From Sphingosinicella sp. CPCC 101087 (GTDB lineage: Bacteria > Pseudomonadota > Alphaproteobacteria > Sphingomonadales > Sphingomonadaceae): a stretch of 64,000 bases of DNA. Each line of letters begins with the position of its first letter. Position 1 is the stretch's first letter. This document shows, piece by piece, positions 8,725 through 17,464 of the stretch. The translations under genes were made by a program, and so were the position numbers. Location: assembly GCF_004151485.1 (NCBI RefSeq), contig NZ_SBFF01000001.1, positions 248,001 through 312,000 of the forward strand. The letters are read 5' to 3'. The notes beneath the pieces were generated by a model. That model had not been told where the DNA came from. It made no database searches and saw only the letters and a list, made by a program, of their open reading frames with translations.

Positions 8725-9777
8725 TCAGCGATTAAGGCGATTGAGCAGCAGGGCGCGCAGGCGGCGCGCTTTGGCCTCGTCGAGCGGACCCAGGTCGCCG
8801 CGGGCATGCTTGGGCAGATGCGCTGCGGCACGATCCGCCGGCCCGAAGACATAGTGATCGAACAGCGCCCGCCACGCCCTTTTCTCGGGCTCCGGCCGGT
8901 CACGAAGGCTGAGCAGGCCATGAAGCAAGGTGTTCATCGGCGTGTCGATGAAGGCCGGCGTCGGGTTCCACCAATAGTTGATCATCACGTTGAAGTCGTC
9001 GAGCGCCTCGACATGGTGCCACCAGAGCGCGGGATAGAAGAGCACGTCGCCGGTCTCGAGCTCGGCCACCCGCGCTGCGGCGAGGGCAGAGGCGAAGCGC
9101 GGATAGGTTTCGAGGTCGGGGGCGCGAAGGTCGACCATGCTGACCACCTGGCCGCCGGGCGTCGGCTCGAGTGGTCCAGGATAGAGATTATGCACCTGGT
9201 CGGGCGGGAAGAGGGTGAATCGCCGTCGCCCCACCATGCAGCAGGCCAGATTGTTCGACATGTCGTAATGGGTCGAAGCGATGGTCCGGTTGCCGATCCA
9301 GATGCTGACCAGCGGCGGGACGGGGCCGAAGCAGGCAGGGTCGAGGCCGAGATCATTCTTTGCCCTCAGGCCGGGCAGATAGAGGTCGAGATCCGTCGAG
9401 CCGATGTAGAAGCTCGGGCCGTCGGCTTCCCCAAGATGCGCCGCGATACGATCGAGGAATTGATGGAGCGGAACGCGGCCCGCTTCGAAGTTGAGGCCGG
9501 TCAGGTCCTGATTGTAGAAGAAGCGGCCGCCAATTTCCGGGCTTCCCGTGTAGCCGACGACGGGCCTGCCACCATCGAAGGATTTGAGATAGTCGATGGC
9601 CGCGGCCGCGGATTCGCGACCACGCATGACCAGGGACCAGTTTGCCGCGAGCCCTTTGAGCACGACCGGCTGCTGCGCCTCGAGCAGGGAGTCGAGCGAG
9701 AGATCGCCCGGCGCTACGCCCGCTTCCTCCCGAACCTTCATCGCGGTTCCAGCTTCGGCCTGGGGCGATTGGTTCAT
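8725..9777 (-). CDS. JmjC/cupin-8 type Fe(II)/2-oxoglutarate oxygenase-like protein
   Basis: This 350-residue cupin-like protein resembles asparaginyl and arginyl hydroxylases of the JmjC class. The iron-binding facial triad appears intact: H170-Y-D172 (in STHYDMSNN) and a distal His at 254/255 (WWHHVEAL). The segment GRRRFTLFPPDQ after the first metal motif and the VLFYPALWWHHV strand are typical of cupin-8. The likely reaction is hydroxylation of a protein or small molecule, substrate unknown. Its ATG overlaps the stop of sapC in an ATGA junction, so the two are translationally coupled. Confidence 0.82.
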   Translation of the reverse strand: MNQSPQAEAGTAMKVREEAGVAPGDLSLDSLLEAQQPVVLKGLAANWSLVMRGRESAAAAIDYLKSFDGGRPVVGYTGSPEIGGRFFYNQDLTGLNFEAGRVPLHQFLDRIAAHLGEADGPSFYIGSTDLDLYLPGLRAKNDLGLDPACFGPVPPLVSIWIGNRTIASTHYDMSNNLACCMVGRRRFTLFPPDQVHNLYPGPLEPTPGGQVVSMVDLRAPDLETYPRFASALAAARVAELETGDVLFYPALWWHHVEALDDFNVMINYWWNPTPAFIDTPMNTLLHGLLSLRDRPEPEKRAWRALFDHYVFGPADRAAAHLPKHARGDLGPLDEAKARRLRALLLNRLNR

Positions 9778-10499
9778 GCTCTGCGCCGCCGGTTCTTGAG
9801 CTCGATCAACCGGCTCACATTACCGAGCGAAGCCGCGGCCAAAAAGGCCGCGCGCAGGAACCCGCCGCTGTGCAGCCGCTCCAACGCCGCCCCGTCCAGG
9901 GCGGCGAGCCGGGCTTCGTCGATCGTATGAACGTCCGGAACGACATATTGCTCGGCGTCGTCGAGCTGGATCTCGACGGCCACGGGCCTGATCAGGTCCA
10001 GTGCTCCGAACGCCGCGAACATCGGACCGCTAACCTCCAGCCCTTGGTGTATCACCCGCAGGACGGTTGAGACATGTTCGAGATAGGGCGAGTTCCCGCC
10101 TTGCGGACGGAAGACGGGCTCGCCCTCGATCCTGCTTATTCGCGGGTGATCGAGGTCGACATGGATCATCGGCTCGCGCCGGATCTCGCCCCCTTCCTCA
10201 CGCGCCTGAAAGCCGATCATGAACGGACCGCGTCGCTGCACGGCCGGGACGTACCGCGCCTTCCAACCTTCTGCGTCGAGGAAGAGATTCTCATCCTTTT
10301 CGAGGCCGAGCAAGGCCACGGACTGGAAGTCGCCGCTCGAATCCCTGCGGAACAATATCGGATATTCCCGCTGAACCTCCTCATACTCGGTGGGGAAGAC
10401 CAGCACCTGGTTGACCGAGTCGCCAAATTCAGGCGCGTGGCGGGTCACGACCCGCAGGTCGGCATGGTCGATATTGTTGAGGAGGACGGCGTTGGTCAT
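9774..10499 (-). CDS. SapC family protein
   Basis: This 241-residue protein begins MTNAVLLNNIDHADLRV and contains the segment VFPTEYEEVQREYPILFRRD, both typical of the SapC family. That family is named after a Campylobacter S-layer locus gene but occurs mostly beside TonB receptors in glycan-utilisation clusters. Biochemical function is unknown. There is no signal peptide or membrane helix, so it is probably cytosolic. I prefer ATG 10499 over an upstream start at 10529 because the conserved N-terminus begins there. It lies 200 bases after the TonB receptor gene and is coupled to the JmjC-cupin gene. Confidence 0.85.
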   Translation of the reverse strand: MTNAVLLNNIDHADLRVVTRHAPEFGDSVNQVLVFPTEYEEVQREYPILFRRDSSGDFQSVALLGLEKDENLFLDAEGWKARYVPAVQRRGPFMIGFQAREEGGEIRREPMIHVDLDHPRISRIEGEPVFRPQGGNSPYLEHVSTVLRVIHQGLEVSGPMFAAFGALDLIRPVAVEIQLDDAEQYVVPDVHTIDEARLAALDGAALERLHSGGFLRAAFLAAASLGNVSRLIELKNRRRRA

Positions 10500-10699
10500 G
10501 TGCTGGCTTCGGGGCCGGACACGCGGCATGCGGCGGCCGGGGCATGATGGAACAATAAGGGAAGAGGCTCAACGGAGCCGAGAAAAGAAGTCGAAGTTCC
10601 GCCGCGACGGGAAAGCCTCGGAGAAAAGATGGAGGGGCTGACTATTGCCATACCCCTCCACCACCCTTTGGACCTGGTGAGCAGGCCGCCGCTGGCAAG

Positions 10700-13600
10700 C
10701 TAGAACCGATATCGCGCCCCGAAGATGAAGCGCGGCTTCAGCTCCTGCGCGAACCAGAGGTTGCTGCGGTCACGGCCGTAGGTCACGACCGGCTCGCTGG
10801 TGATGTTGATCGCCTCGAAGGCCAGCGAGATGCGATCGGTGACGTCGTAGCTGATGTTCAGGTCCAACGTTCCGAACGGCGCGACGAACACGGGATTACG
10901 GTCGCCGCCACCGCGATTGGTCGCTGCCAAGAACTTGTCGCGCCAATTATAGGCGAGACGGGCCGAGAAGCCGTAATTCTCGTAAATCAGGGTGACGTTG
11001 TAGCTGTCGCTGAGGCCGAGCAAGGCGAACTGGTCGACGCTCGGATCGGCCCCGACGTCGATCGTCACGTCGCCGTTCACCATCGTGTAGGAGCCGGCGA
11101 CTCCGAAGCCGGTATCGCCGAGAAAATATTGCCCGGCCAGCTCGATGCCGTGGATCTCGCCCGTTCGATTGTTGACCGGCTGCTGCACGGCGAACTGGAA
11201 CAAGGGGTCATCCTCGTTCGGAACGATGTCGACTTGCGCCAACAGCTGGTCCACGAAGCCCTGATCGAGCTCGCCGTCGGAGAAGTTGGCCTGGAACTCG
11301 TTCGTGGCCGCGGCGACGTCGCCGCCATTCTGGACGATCAGGGCGGTCATCGTGAACAGATGCACGTCGCTGGTATCGATGCCGAGAGTCCGCAGCGCCT
11401 CCAGGGCATCGCCCGAGCGGGTACCGGGCAGACCAGAACCCGGGTCGCGCAGGCCGAACAAGGTCTGCGAGACCTGCGCCGAACCGACGAAATTCTTGAC
11501 TCGCTTCAGGAAGTAGCCCGCCGAAATGTAGCTGGATGGCGCGAAATACCACTCCGCTGCGATGTCGAAATTGGTGGAGATCAACGGATCCAGGTCGGCA
11601 TTGCCGCTGTTGCCGGAAGCCACGCCGCCGAGCGCCGTTGGCCGAGGCGGCGGATTGGCCGCGTTCGACACGAACAGATTGCCGAAGTCCGGCCGGGCCA
11701 GAGTGCGGCTCGCCGAGGCGCGCAAGATCACGTCGTCGACGATCTCGAGCCGGAAATCGACCGCCGGCAGGAAGTTGCTGTAGCGACCCTCCTGGGTAAT
11801 CGGCTGGAAGGTGGCGGAGACGATGCGAGAAAAGTCGTTGTCCGAACGCCAGATGATGTTCTCCGGCACGGCCGCGAGCGCGGTCGAGTCGACGCGGGTC
11901 TCCTCGTAGCGCGCGCCCGCCACGACCGTGGCCGGACGCCCGCCGATGTCGCCGCTCCAGGTGAGCTGGCCATAAATGGCCCAGATCTTTTCCTCGACGG
12001 TGTTGAAGTCGTCACTCGTGACACTCACCGGCCTGCCCCGCTGGACGTAAGCGGCCGACAGCGCCTCGTAGAGGTCGACCGCATTTCCGCGGAATCCGAT
12101 GAGCGAGGCCCCCGAAGCCTGGGGATCGAAGTGATCGAACCGGCAGGTTCCGCAGAAGACCTCGACCAGTCCCGGCGCGAGCTGCTGCACGTCGCCCGGA
12201 TTGTCGATGCCCCAGTCGCCGAGGATCTGCTCCGTCTGGACCCGGGCGCTCGTCATGCGCGAGTCGATATAGTCGCCGCCGACGTCCAGCCGCAGGCGAT
12301 CGTCGATTTCCCACCCGATATCGGCCCGAAGCTCGCGGATCCGATGCCTTTGCCTGGAGGCGTTGGTGCGCCCGACCTGGCTGCCCAGATCGCCGACATC
12401 GAGCGTGCCGTTGCCGTTGCCCTTGATCGAGTCGTCGATCGAGATGCTCTGGACCGGAAAGCCGCCGCTATAGTCGACCGAATGGGCCGTGATCACCGGC
12501 GCGCCGATGCTGACCAGGGTCGAGCTTGTCCCGTTCGGCGCGTTGGGGCGACTGTTCGCTTCGGAAATGTGCCCGTCGAGATTAACGGTGATGGCGTCGG
12601 TCACCTCCCAGCGGGCGTTAACGCCATAGGATTCGAGCGTATCCTCGACGGCTCGGAACTGCTGCTCGAAGCCGGCATCTTTCACGCCCGCGATATTCTC
12701 CTGGAGAAACACCGTCGTGGCGACCACGGGATTGTCGTCGAAGCGGACCTGCGCGAACGGCCGGTTGAACCAGTTGGTCTGATCGGTCCGCTGCTCCTCC
12801 AGGCGATTGCGCGCGTACAGGGCGTCGGCGGTAAGGGTGAGGCCGTCGAACGGCCTGAACTGGATCACCGCCTGGCCGTTGATCCGCTCCCGCTCCGACT
12901 CGGAGAAATGGTAGCGGCTGTCGCTGGGTATCGACACGAGCGGATCGCCCTCGGGCAAATTCTCGATCTGGGTATTGGCATTGACGAAGGTGGTACCCTC
13001 GAGGAAGGCGCTGAGGCGCCGGATGTTCCAGTTGTTCGACGTCGCGCTCGCCGCAGCGCTGTCGCGCCGCTGATAGGCGCCGAAAAGCGAGATGCCGATC
13101 CGCTCGCTTGGATCGACCCAGCTGAGCACGCCGGAGACTTCGGGGGTCACGTCATTGCCGCGATCGACGCTCGAATCGTGCACGGCGCGCACACCGATGC
13201 TTCCCGACAATCCGGTGAGGCCGACGTCGAGCGGCCGGTTGGTGACGACGTTGATGGCCGCGCCGATGCCGCCCGATGGAATGGCCGGACGCCCCGTCTT
13301 GTAGACTTCGAGCGTCCGCACGCCTTCGGAGGCGAGATTGGAGAAGTCGAAGGAGCGGCCCGTCGCGCGATTGAAGTCGACGCTCTGGTCGCCGCCGACG
13401 ACGTTCACGTTTGAGGCCGGCATCTGCCGGCCGTTCAGCGTGACAAGATTGAAGGCTCCGCCAAAGCCGCGCACCGTCACCTCGGAACCCTCGCCATTGA
13501 CGCGGTCGATCGACACGCCGGGGATGCGTTGGAGCGACTCGGCGAGGTTGGTGTCGGGGAATTTGCCGATATCCTCTGCGGAAATGGCGTCGACGATGCC

Positions 13601-13855
13601 CTCGGAGTTGCGGCGGATGTCGATCGCGCGATCGAGACTGGCGCGGATGCCGGTGACGATGATGGCTTCCTCGCCGTCGGCGGCCTGCGCCCCTTCGGTC
13701 GGTGAGGCGGTCTCTTGATCGCCCGCATCCTGAGCCGAAGCGGGCGCGGCGATCAGCGCGAAGGCCGATACGCCTGCGGCCAGGGCGGTGCGGAGCAGCG
13801 GGAGCGTCCGTGATCCCTGGCGGGCGGACGGATTCCGGGTATCGAGTGCGCGCAT
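10700..13855 (-). CDS. Large TonB-dependent outer-membrane receptor (glycan type)
   Basis: This 1051-residue receptor probably imports oligosaccharides across the outer membrane. It has a signal peptide (cleavage after SASA/ASA, about residue 41), a TonB-box-like EEAIIVTGI at about 62-70, a plug domain (about 80-200) with IPGVSIDRV and VRGFGGAFNLVTLNGRQMP, and a long beta-barrel ending in the terminal aromatic residue (ARYRF). Length above 1000 residues is usual for the proteobacterial sugar-type TonB receptors. ATG 13855 follows GGGGAGGA. Two LacI-type operators lie 63-100 bases upstream. It is the first gene of the unit that continues with SapC, JmjC-cupin and halogenase-like genes. Confidence 0.92.
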   Translation of the reverse strand: MRALDTRNPSARQGSRTLPLLRTALAAGVSAFALIAAPASAQDAGDQETASPTEGAQAADGEEAIIVTGIRASLDRAIDIRRNSEGIVDAISAEDIGKFPDTNLAESLQRIPGVSIDRVNGEGSEVTVRGFGGAFNLVTLNGRQMPASNVNVVGGDQSVDFNRATGRSFDFSNLASEGVRTLEVYKTGRPAIPSGGIGAAINVVTNRPLDVGLTGLSGSIGVRAVHDSSVDRGNDVTPEVSGVLSWVDPSERIGISLFGAYQRRDSAAASATSNNWNIRRLSAFLEGTTFVNANTQIENLPEGDPLVSIPSDSRYHFSESERERINGQAVIQFRPFDGLTLTADALYARNRLEEQRTDQTNWFNRPFAQVRFDDNPVVATTVFLQENIAGVKDAGFEQQFRAVEDTLESYGVNARWEVTDAITVNLDGHISEANSRPNAPNGTSSTLVSIGAPVITAHSVDYSGGFPVQSISIDDSIKGNGNGTLDVGDLGSQVGRTNASRQRHRIRELRADIGWEIDDRLRLDVGGDYIDSRMTSARVQTEQILGDWGIDNPGDVQQLAPGLVEVFCGTCRFDHFDPQASGASLIGFRGNAVDLYEALSAAYVQRGRPVSVTSDDFNTVEEKIWAIYGQLTWSGDIGGRPATVVAGARYEETRVDSTALAAVPENIIWRSDNDFSRIVSATFQPITQEGRYSNFLPAVDFRLEIVDDVILRASASRTLARPDFGNLFVSNAANPPPRPTALGGVASGNSGNADLDPLISTNFDIAAEWYFAPSSYISAGYFLKRVKNFVGSAQVSQTLFGLRDPGSGLPGTRSGDALEALRTLGIDTSDVHLFTMTALIVQNGGDVAAATNEFQANFSDGELDQGFVDQLLAQVDIVPNEDDPLFQFAVQQPVNNRTGEIHGIELAGQYFLGDTGFGVAGSYTMVNGDVTIDVGADPSVDQFALLGLSDSYNVTLIYENYGFSARLAYNWRDKFLAATNRGGGDRNPVFVAPFGTLDLNISYDVTDRISLAFEAINITSEPVVTYGRDRSNLWFAQELKPRFIFGARYRF

Positions 13856-13917
13856 ATATCCTCCCCTTGTTGCCAGCTCTTTCGGCCGGCTCATGTCATG
13901 TCATGGCGCGCGATATC

Positions 13918-13931
13918 TGGTAGCGCTACCA
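13918..13931. promoter_or_regulatory. LacI-type operator, perfect palindrome
   Basis: TGGTAGCGCTACCA is a perfect 14-bp palindrome 63 bases before the TonB receptor start. Its centre is 23 bp from that of the second site at 13941, about two helical turns, which suits co-operative binding on one face of the DNA. Confidence 0.8.
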
Positions 13932-13940
13932 CCATGCAAT

Positions 13941-13954
13941 TGTTAGCGCTACCA
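13941..13954. promoter_or_regulatory. LacI-type operator, second copy
   Basis: TGTTAGCGCTACCA differs from the perfect site at 13918 by one base and from the site before the ManD operon by its first base only. The pair flanks the likely promoter of the TonB receptor unit. Confidence 0.75.
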
Positions 13955-14102
13955 CCAACCATGCCAATGTCAAGCCTCCGGCGAAACAAGTTCGCGATAT
14001 GACCAAAAAGACACAGTCGCCGATCAGCGGCCGGCCACAAGCCCCGCGAAACCCTAGCCGGTTGGAAGGCGAGTGGATGACCCAGTCGATCCCGCCAAGC
14101 CC

Positions 14103-15251
14103 TCAGATCGCTCGGGCGATCACTTCCTTCATGATCTCGCTGGTGCCGCCGAAGATGCGGGTGACCCGGGCGTCGCGCCACAGCCGTGCGATCGGATATT
14201 CGTTCATGTAGCCGGCCCCGCCATGGAGCTGCAGCGCGGCGTCGCACAGGTCCCACTGGAGCTCCGTGTGCCAGAGCTTGGCGGCGGAGGCTTCGGCGGC
14301 GGTGAGCACTCCCGCCATATGCCGGCCCAGCGCCCAATCGAGATGCGCCCAGCCGACCTGCAGCCTCGCGGCCAGGTCGGCGAGGGTGAAGCGCGTATTC
14401 TGGAACTCGAAGATTGCGCGGCCGAACGCCTTGCGCTCGCGGGTGAAGCGGATCGCCTCGTCGAAGGCGCGCTGGGCGACCGCCTGGGCGCCGATCGCTA
14501 TGGCGAGCCGCTCCTGCGGGAGCTGGTTCATCAGATAAGCGAAGCCCATCCCTTCCGCGCCGAGCCGGTTGGACTGCGGCACCCTCAGGTCATGGAAGAA
14601 GAGCTCGGACGTGTCCTGGCCGTGCAGGCCGATCTTGTCGAGGTTGCGGCCTCGGCCGAATCCGGGGCGGTCCGATTCGACGAGAATCAGGGAAATGCCC
14701 TTCGCTCCTTCCGCGGGGTCGGTCTTGGCGGCAAGAATCACCAAATCGGCATGCTGGCCGTTGGTGATGTAGGTCTTGGAGCCGTTGATCAGATAGTCGT
14801 CCCCGTCCTTCACCGCGACGGTGCGGATGGCCTGGAGATCGGAGCCGGCCCCGGGCTCGGTCATCGCGATCGCGGTCGGGGTCTCGCCGGAGATCATCCG
14901 CGGCAGCCAGTGCCGTTTCTGCGCCTCCGAGCCGTAAGCAAGGATATAAGGGGCGACGATGTCGGAATGGAGCGAGATGCCGGCGCTGGAGCCGACATAG
15001 CCCAGCTCCTCGTCGATCACCGCGTTGAAGCCGAAATCGAGACCGAGCCCGCCATAGGCCTCCGGCACGTTCGGGCAGAGCAAGCCGGCCTTTCCGCTCT
15101 TCGTCCAGAAGTCTCGGTCGATGATGCCCTGGTTTTCCCACCGATCGAGATGCGGGATCAGCTCGCGCTCGAAGAAGCGGCGGACCTGCTCGCGGAACAT
15201 CTCGTGCTCGGTGGTGAAGGTCGTGCGGCGGGACGTGTCGAGCATCGTCAT
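14103..15251 (-). CDS. Acyl-CoA dehydrogenase
   Basis: This 382-residue FAD enzyme should introduce an alpha,beta double bond into an acyl-CoA and pass electrons to ETF. It shows the family signatures AMTEPGAGSDL (about 129-139) and the C-terminal QLHGGAGYMNEYPIARLWRDARV. E351 in MNEYP sits where the catalytic base of short- and medium-chain enzymes lies. The closing IFGGTSEIMKEVIAR is also typical. ATG 15251 or ATG 15245 can serve as start. It begins 3 bases after the CaiB-family gene, so the two form an operon. Chain length or branching of the substrate cannot be read here; the AMACR-like partner hints at 2-methyl-branched acyl-CoAs. Confidence 0.92.
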   Translation of the reverse strand: MTMLDTSRRTTFTTEHEMFREQVRRFFERELIPHLDRWENQGIIDRDFWTKSGKAGLLCPNVPEAYGGLGLDFGFNAVIDEELGYVGSSAGISLHSDIVAPYILAYGSEAQKRHWLPRMISGETPTAIAMTEPGAGSDLQAIRTVAVKDGDDYLINGSKTYITNGQHADLVILAAKTDPAEGAKGISLILVESDRPGFGRGRNLDKIGLHGQDTSELFFHDLRVPQSNRLGAEGMGFAYLMNQLPQERLAIAIGAQAVAQRAFDEAIRFTRERKAFGRAIFEFQNTRFTLADLAARLQVGWAHLDWALGRHMAGVLTAAEASAAKLWHTELQWDLCDAALQLHGGAGYMNEYPIARLWRDARVTRIFGGTSEIMKEVIARAI

Positions 15252-15254
15252 GAA

Positions 15255-16250
15255 TTACAGCTCCTCGAATCGCGGCGCCGGACGGGGTTCGACGAGGCCG
15301 TCGCGCTCGACGAACGTGCCGCGGGCGGCGTTGTGCGGATGAGCCGGCGCTTCCGTCATCGACAGGACCGGGGCGAAGCAGGCGTCGCTGCCTTCGAGCA
15401 GGTCGCACCAATGGTCGCGCGGATGTTCGCTGAACCGGGCGGCGAGCTCGTCGTGCAGGCCCGGATCGCCCTGGGCCGAGCGGAGGCCGAGCTTCGCCTT
15501 CAGGGCCGCGAAGAATGGCGGCTCGAGCGCGCCGACCGAGACCCATTTTCCGTCGGCGCATTCGTAGCAGTCGTAGAAGGGCGCGCCCGAATCGAGCAGG
15601 TTCGCGCCGCGCTCGTCTCTCCACATTCCGGCGGCGCGCAGAGACCAGGTCTGGGCCGCGATCAAGGCGGCGCCGTCGACCATCGCGCAGTCCACGACGC
15701 AGCCCTTCCCGGTCGCGCGGGCGGAAAGGATGGCGGCCAGCATCGCGAAGGCGAGCATCATCCCGCCGCCGCCGAAATCGCCGACCGCATTGGCCGGCGG
15801 CGTCGGCGGCGCGCCGGCGCGGCCATAGCCGTGCAGATTGCCGGCGAGCGCGATATAATTGATGTCGTGCCCGGCGGCGGCGGCGAGCGGCCCGGATTGG
15901 CCGAAGCCGGTCATCCGGCCGTAGATCAGGCGCGGATTTTCGGCGCACAGCCTCTCGGGTCCCAGCCCGAGCCGCTCCATCACGCCCGGACGAAAGCCCT
16001 CGATCAGCCCGTCGGCCGCGGCGACGAGCGCGCGCAGACGCGCGGCGTCGCCTTCCTCCTTGAGGTCGAGCGCGAGAATCTCGGCGCGGTTACGGCGCAA
16101 TATGTCCTTGTCGGGCGGAATGGGCGGCACCGAGCCGGCACGCTCGACCCGGATCACCTCGGCGCCGTGATCGGCCAGCATCATTGCCGCGAACGGCGCT
16201 GGCGCCAGGCCCGCCAGTTCGATGATTCGTATGCCTTTCAGCGGCTGCAC
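15255..16250 (-). CDS. CaiB/BaiF-family alpha-methylacyl-CoA racemase-like protein
   Basis: This 331-residue family III CoA protein aligns by motif with alpha-methylacyl-CoA racemase. H128 (AAGHDINYIAL), D158 (GDFGGGGM) and E243 (VGALEPPFF) match the spacing of the catalytic His126, Asp156 and Glu241 of the Mycobacterium tuberculosis enzyme. It therefore more likely epimerises 2-methylacyl-CoA esters than transfers CoA. The start is GTG 16250 after GGGAGG. It is followed at once by the acyl-CoA dehydrogenase, which fits conversion of the R to the S thioester before dehydrogenation. An inverted repeat at 16271 may control the pair. Confidence 0.85.
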   Translation of the reverse strand: MQPLKGIRIIELAGLAPAPFAAMMLADHGAEVIRVERAGSVPPIPPDKDILRRNRAEILALDLKEEGDAARLRALVAAADGLIEGFRPGVMERLGLGPERLCAENPRLIYGRMTGFGQSGPLAAAAGHDINYIALAGNLHGYGRAGAPPTPPANAVGDFGGGGMMLAFAMLAAILSARATGKGCVVDCAMVDGAALIAAQTWSLRAAGMWRDERGANLLDSGAPFYDCYECADGKWVSVGALEPPFFAALKAKLGLRSAQGDPGLHDELAARFSEHPRDHWCDLLEGSDACFAPVLSMTEAPAHPHNAARGTFVERDGLVEPRPAPRFEEL

Positions 16251-16270
16251 GGGCCCTCCCCCTGGCCTGC

Positions 16271-16287
16271 GATATTAGAGCAATATC
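16271..16287. promoter_or_regulatory. Inverted repeat GATATT-N5-AATATC before CaiB gene
   Basis: Six-bp arms GATATT (16271-16276) and AATATC (16282-16287) surround AGAGC, about 20 bases before the GTG start of the AMACR-like gene. The AT-rich dyad stands out from its GC-rich surroundings and fits a dimeric repressor site. Which regulator binds is unknown. Confidence 0.45.
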
Positions 16288-16467
16288 AAGGCTGGCGGCC
16301 ATGCTCTGCGAAAATGAGCGGTTGGAGAAGTGGCTAAACCGGATCGCGGCTCTCGAAGTCGTCCCGATCCCGGTCGCGGCGCGTCGCGACAAAACTCATC
16401 CAGTATAATGAAGATGAGCAAAAAGCGGCATAGGTTCATGACCTTAGGTCTCGAACAGGAGTCTCGA

Positions 16468-16671
16468 ATGGCTCAATACCATCTGTACTATCTCAGGCAG
16501 GGGATGCTCGTTGGTTCCGGAAATATCGAGGCGTCCGACGATGCTGAAGCCGCGCGGATCGCCCGCGAACAGGGTGGCGGCCAGGTGATCGAGATATGGA
16601 ACGACCACCGCCGCGTCCGTGTCGTTTCTCAGCCGAGCACGCCGGAACGCAGGGTTGGCTCGGCAGCTTGA
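16468..16671 (+). CDS. Small conserved protein (YHLYYLRQG type), function unknown
   Basis: This 67-residue protein starts at ATG 16468, with AGGAG 6 bases upstream. Its sequence pattern (MAQYHLYYLRQGMLVGS, then a helix with DDAEAARIAREQ, then VIEIWNDHRRVRVV) suggests a small beta-alpha-beta fold. I recall similar orphan proteins in sphingomonads, with no assigned function. It is flanked by two minus-strand units of fatty-acid catabolism but points the other way, so it is probably a separate transcription unit. Confidence 0.75.
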   Translation: MAQYHLYYLRQGMLVGSGNIEASDDAEAARIAREQGGGQVIEIWNDHRRVRVVSQPSTPERRVGSAA

Positions 16672-16718
16672 AGACCTTTCCCGCTGCCGGACAAGGCGAT
16701 GATCCAGGCCGAGGCGCG

Positions 16719-17447
16719 TCAGACGGCTCCGCCACGCCAGGTCGGCATCGGGCGCTCGCCAATCGCCACCTCGACTGCTGCACGAGCGAGGAGACGGGTT
16801 GAATCGAGAGTCGGGAGCGGCGAGTCCTCGGGCGCGACGAGCAACGGAATCTCGGTGCAGACCAGAGCCACGGCATCGCATCCCCGCGCCGCCAGCTTTT
16901 CGATGATCCGGACGTAGGCGGCGCGCGATTCGTCCGTGAAGATGCCGAGACACAATTCGTCGAAGATGATCGCGTGAATGGTTGCACGCTCGGCTGCCTC
17001 CGGGATTTCCCAGGCCACCCCGCGGCGACCCAAAGCCCCTGGGTAGACCGGGCCGCTCATCGTCCAGTCGGTGCCGAGGATACCGACCTTGTTTCGGCCG
17101 TCCGCGACTGCTCGATCGGCAACGACCTCGGCTATGTGGAGGGCCGGTATGGCGAAGCGCTCGCCCGGCGCCTCCAGCGCGATATGGGCCGTGTTGTCGG
17201 GAAGCACGAAGAAGTCGGCGCCCGCCGCGGCGAGCTTGCGCGCGTCTGCGAGAAAGATGGCGCGCAACGTCTCGAGATCGCCTGTCGCCCACGCTTCCAG
17301 AGCATCGTGCATCGGAACGCCGGTCAGGGTGATTTCGGGATGATTGTGCGCACCCAAGCGGCGGACGCCCTCCATCCAGGCGGTGCGATAGCACAGGGTC
17401 GCGCCTTCGGCGCTGTGGGCGAGAATACCGATATGCTTCGCCGCCAT
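16719..17447 (-). CDS. Asp/Glu racemase-superfamily protein lacking the first catalytic Cys
   Basis: This 242-residue protein has the two-domain aspartate/glutamate racemase fold. The second catalytic motif is present (C197 in LVCTEIPLL). At the first motif the usual C-N-T reads P83-D84-N85-T86-A87-H88, so the first catalytic cysteine is replaced by aspartate. Members with one cysteine may act in only one direction on a chiral substrate, or perform another reaction such as isomerisation or decarboxylation. It lies 17 bases downstream of the SDR gene in the thiolase unit, so an acid or amino-acid-derived substrate linked to acyl-CoA breakdown is possible but unproven. Confidence 0.75.
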   Translation of the reverse strand: MAAKHIGILAHSAEGATLCYRTAWMEGVRRLGAHNHPEITLTGVPMHDALEAWATGDLETLRAIFLADARKLAAAGADFFVLPDNTAHIALEAPGERFAIPALHIAEVVADRAVADGRNKVGILGTDWTMSGPVYPGALGRRGVAWEIPEAAERATIHAIIFDELCLGIFTDESRAAYVRIIEKLAARGCDAVALVCTEIPLLVAPEDSPLPTLDSTRLLARAAVEVAIGERPMPTWRGGAV

Positions 17448-17464
17448 GCACCTCGTCCTTTCGG

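Noticed and set aside
11129-13414. Long plus-strand open frame opposite the TonB receptor
   Set aside because: It lies wholly antisense to a clear receptor gene; its translation is rich in Arg/Asp/Gly/Val without motifs, as expected for a shadow in GC-rich DNA.
14073-16337. Long plus-strand open frame opposite the acyl-CoA dehydrogenase and CaiB genes
   Set aside because: Antisense shadow; both real genes on the minus strand carry complete catalytic motifs.
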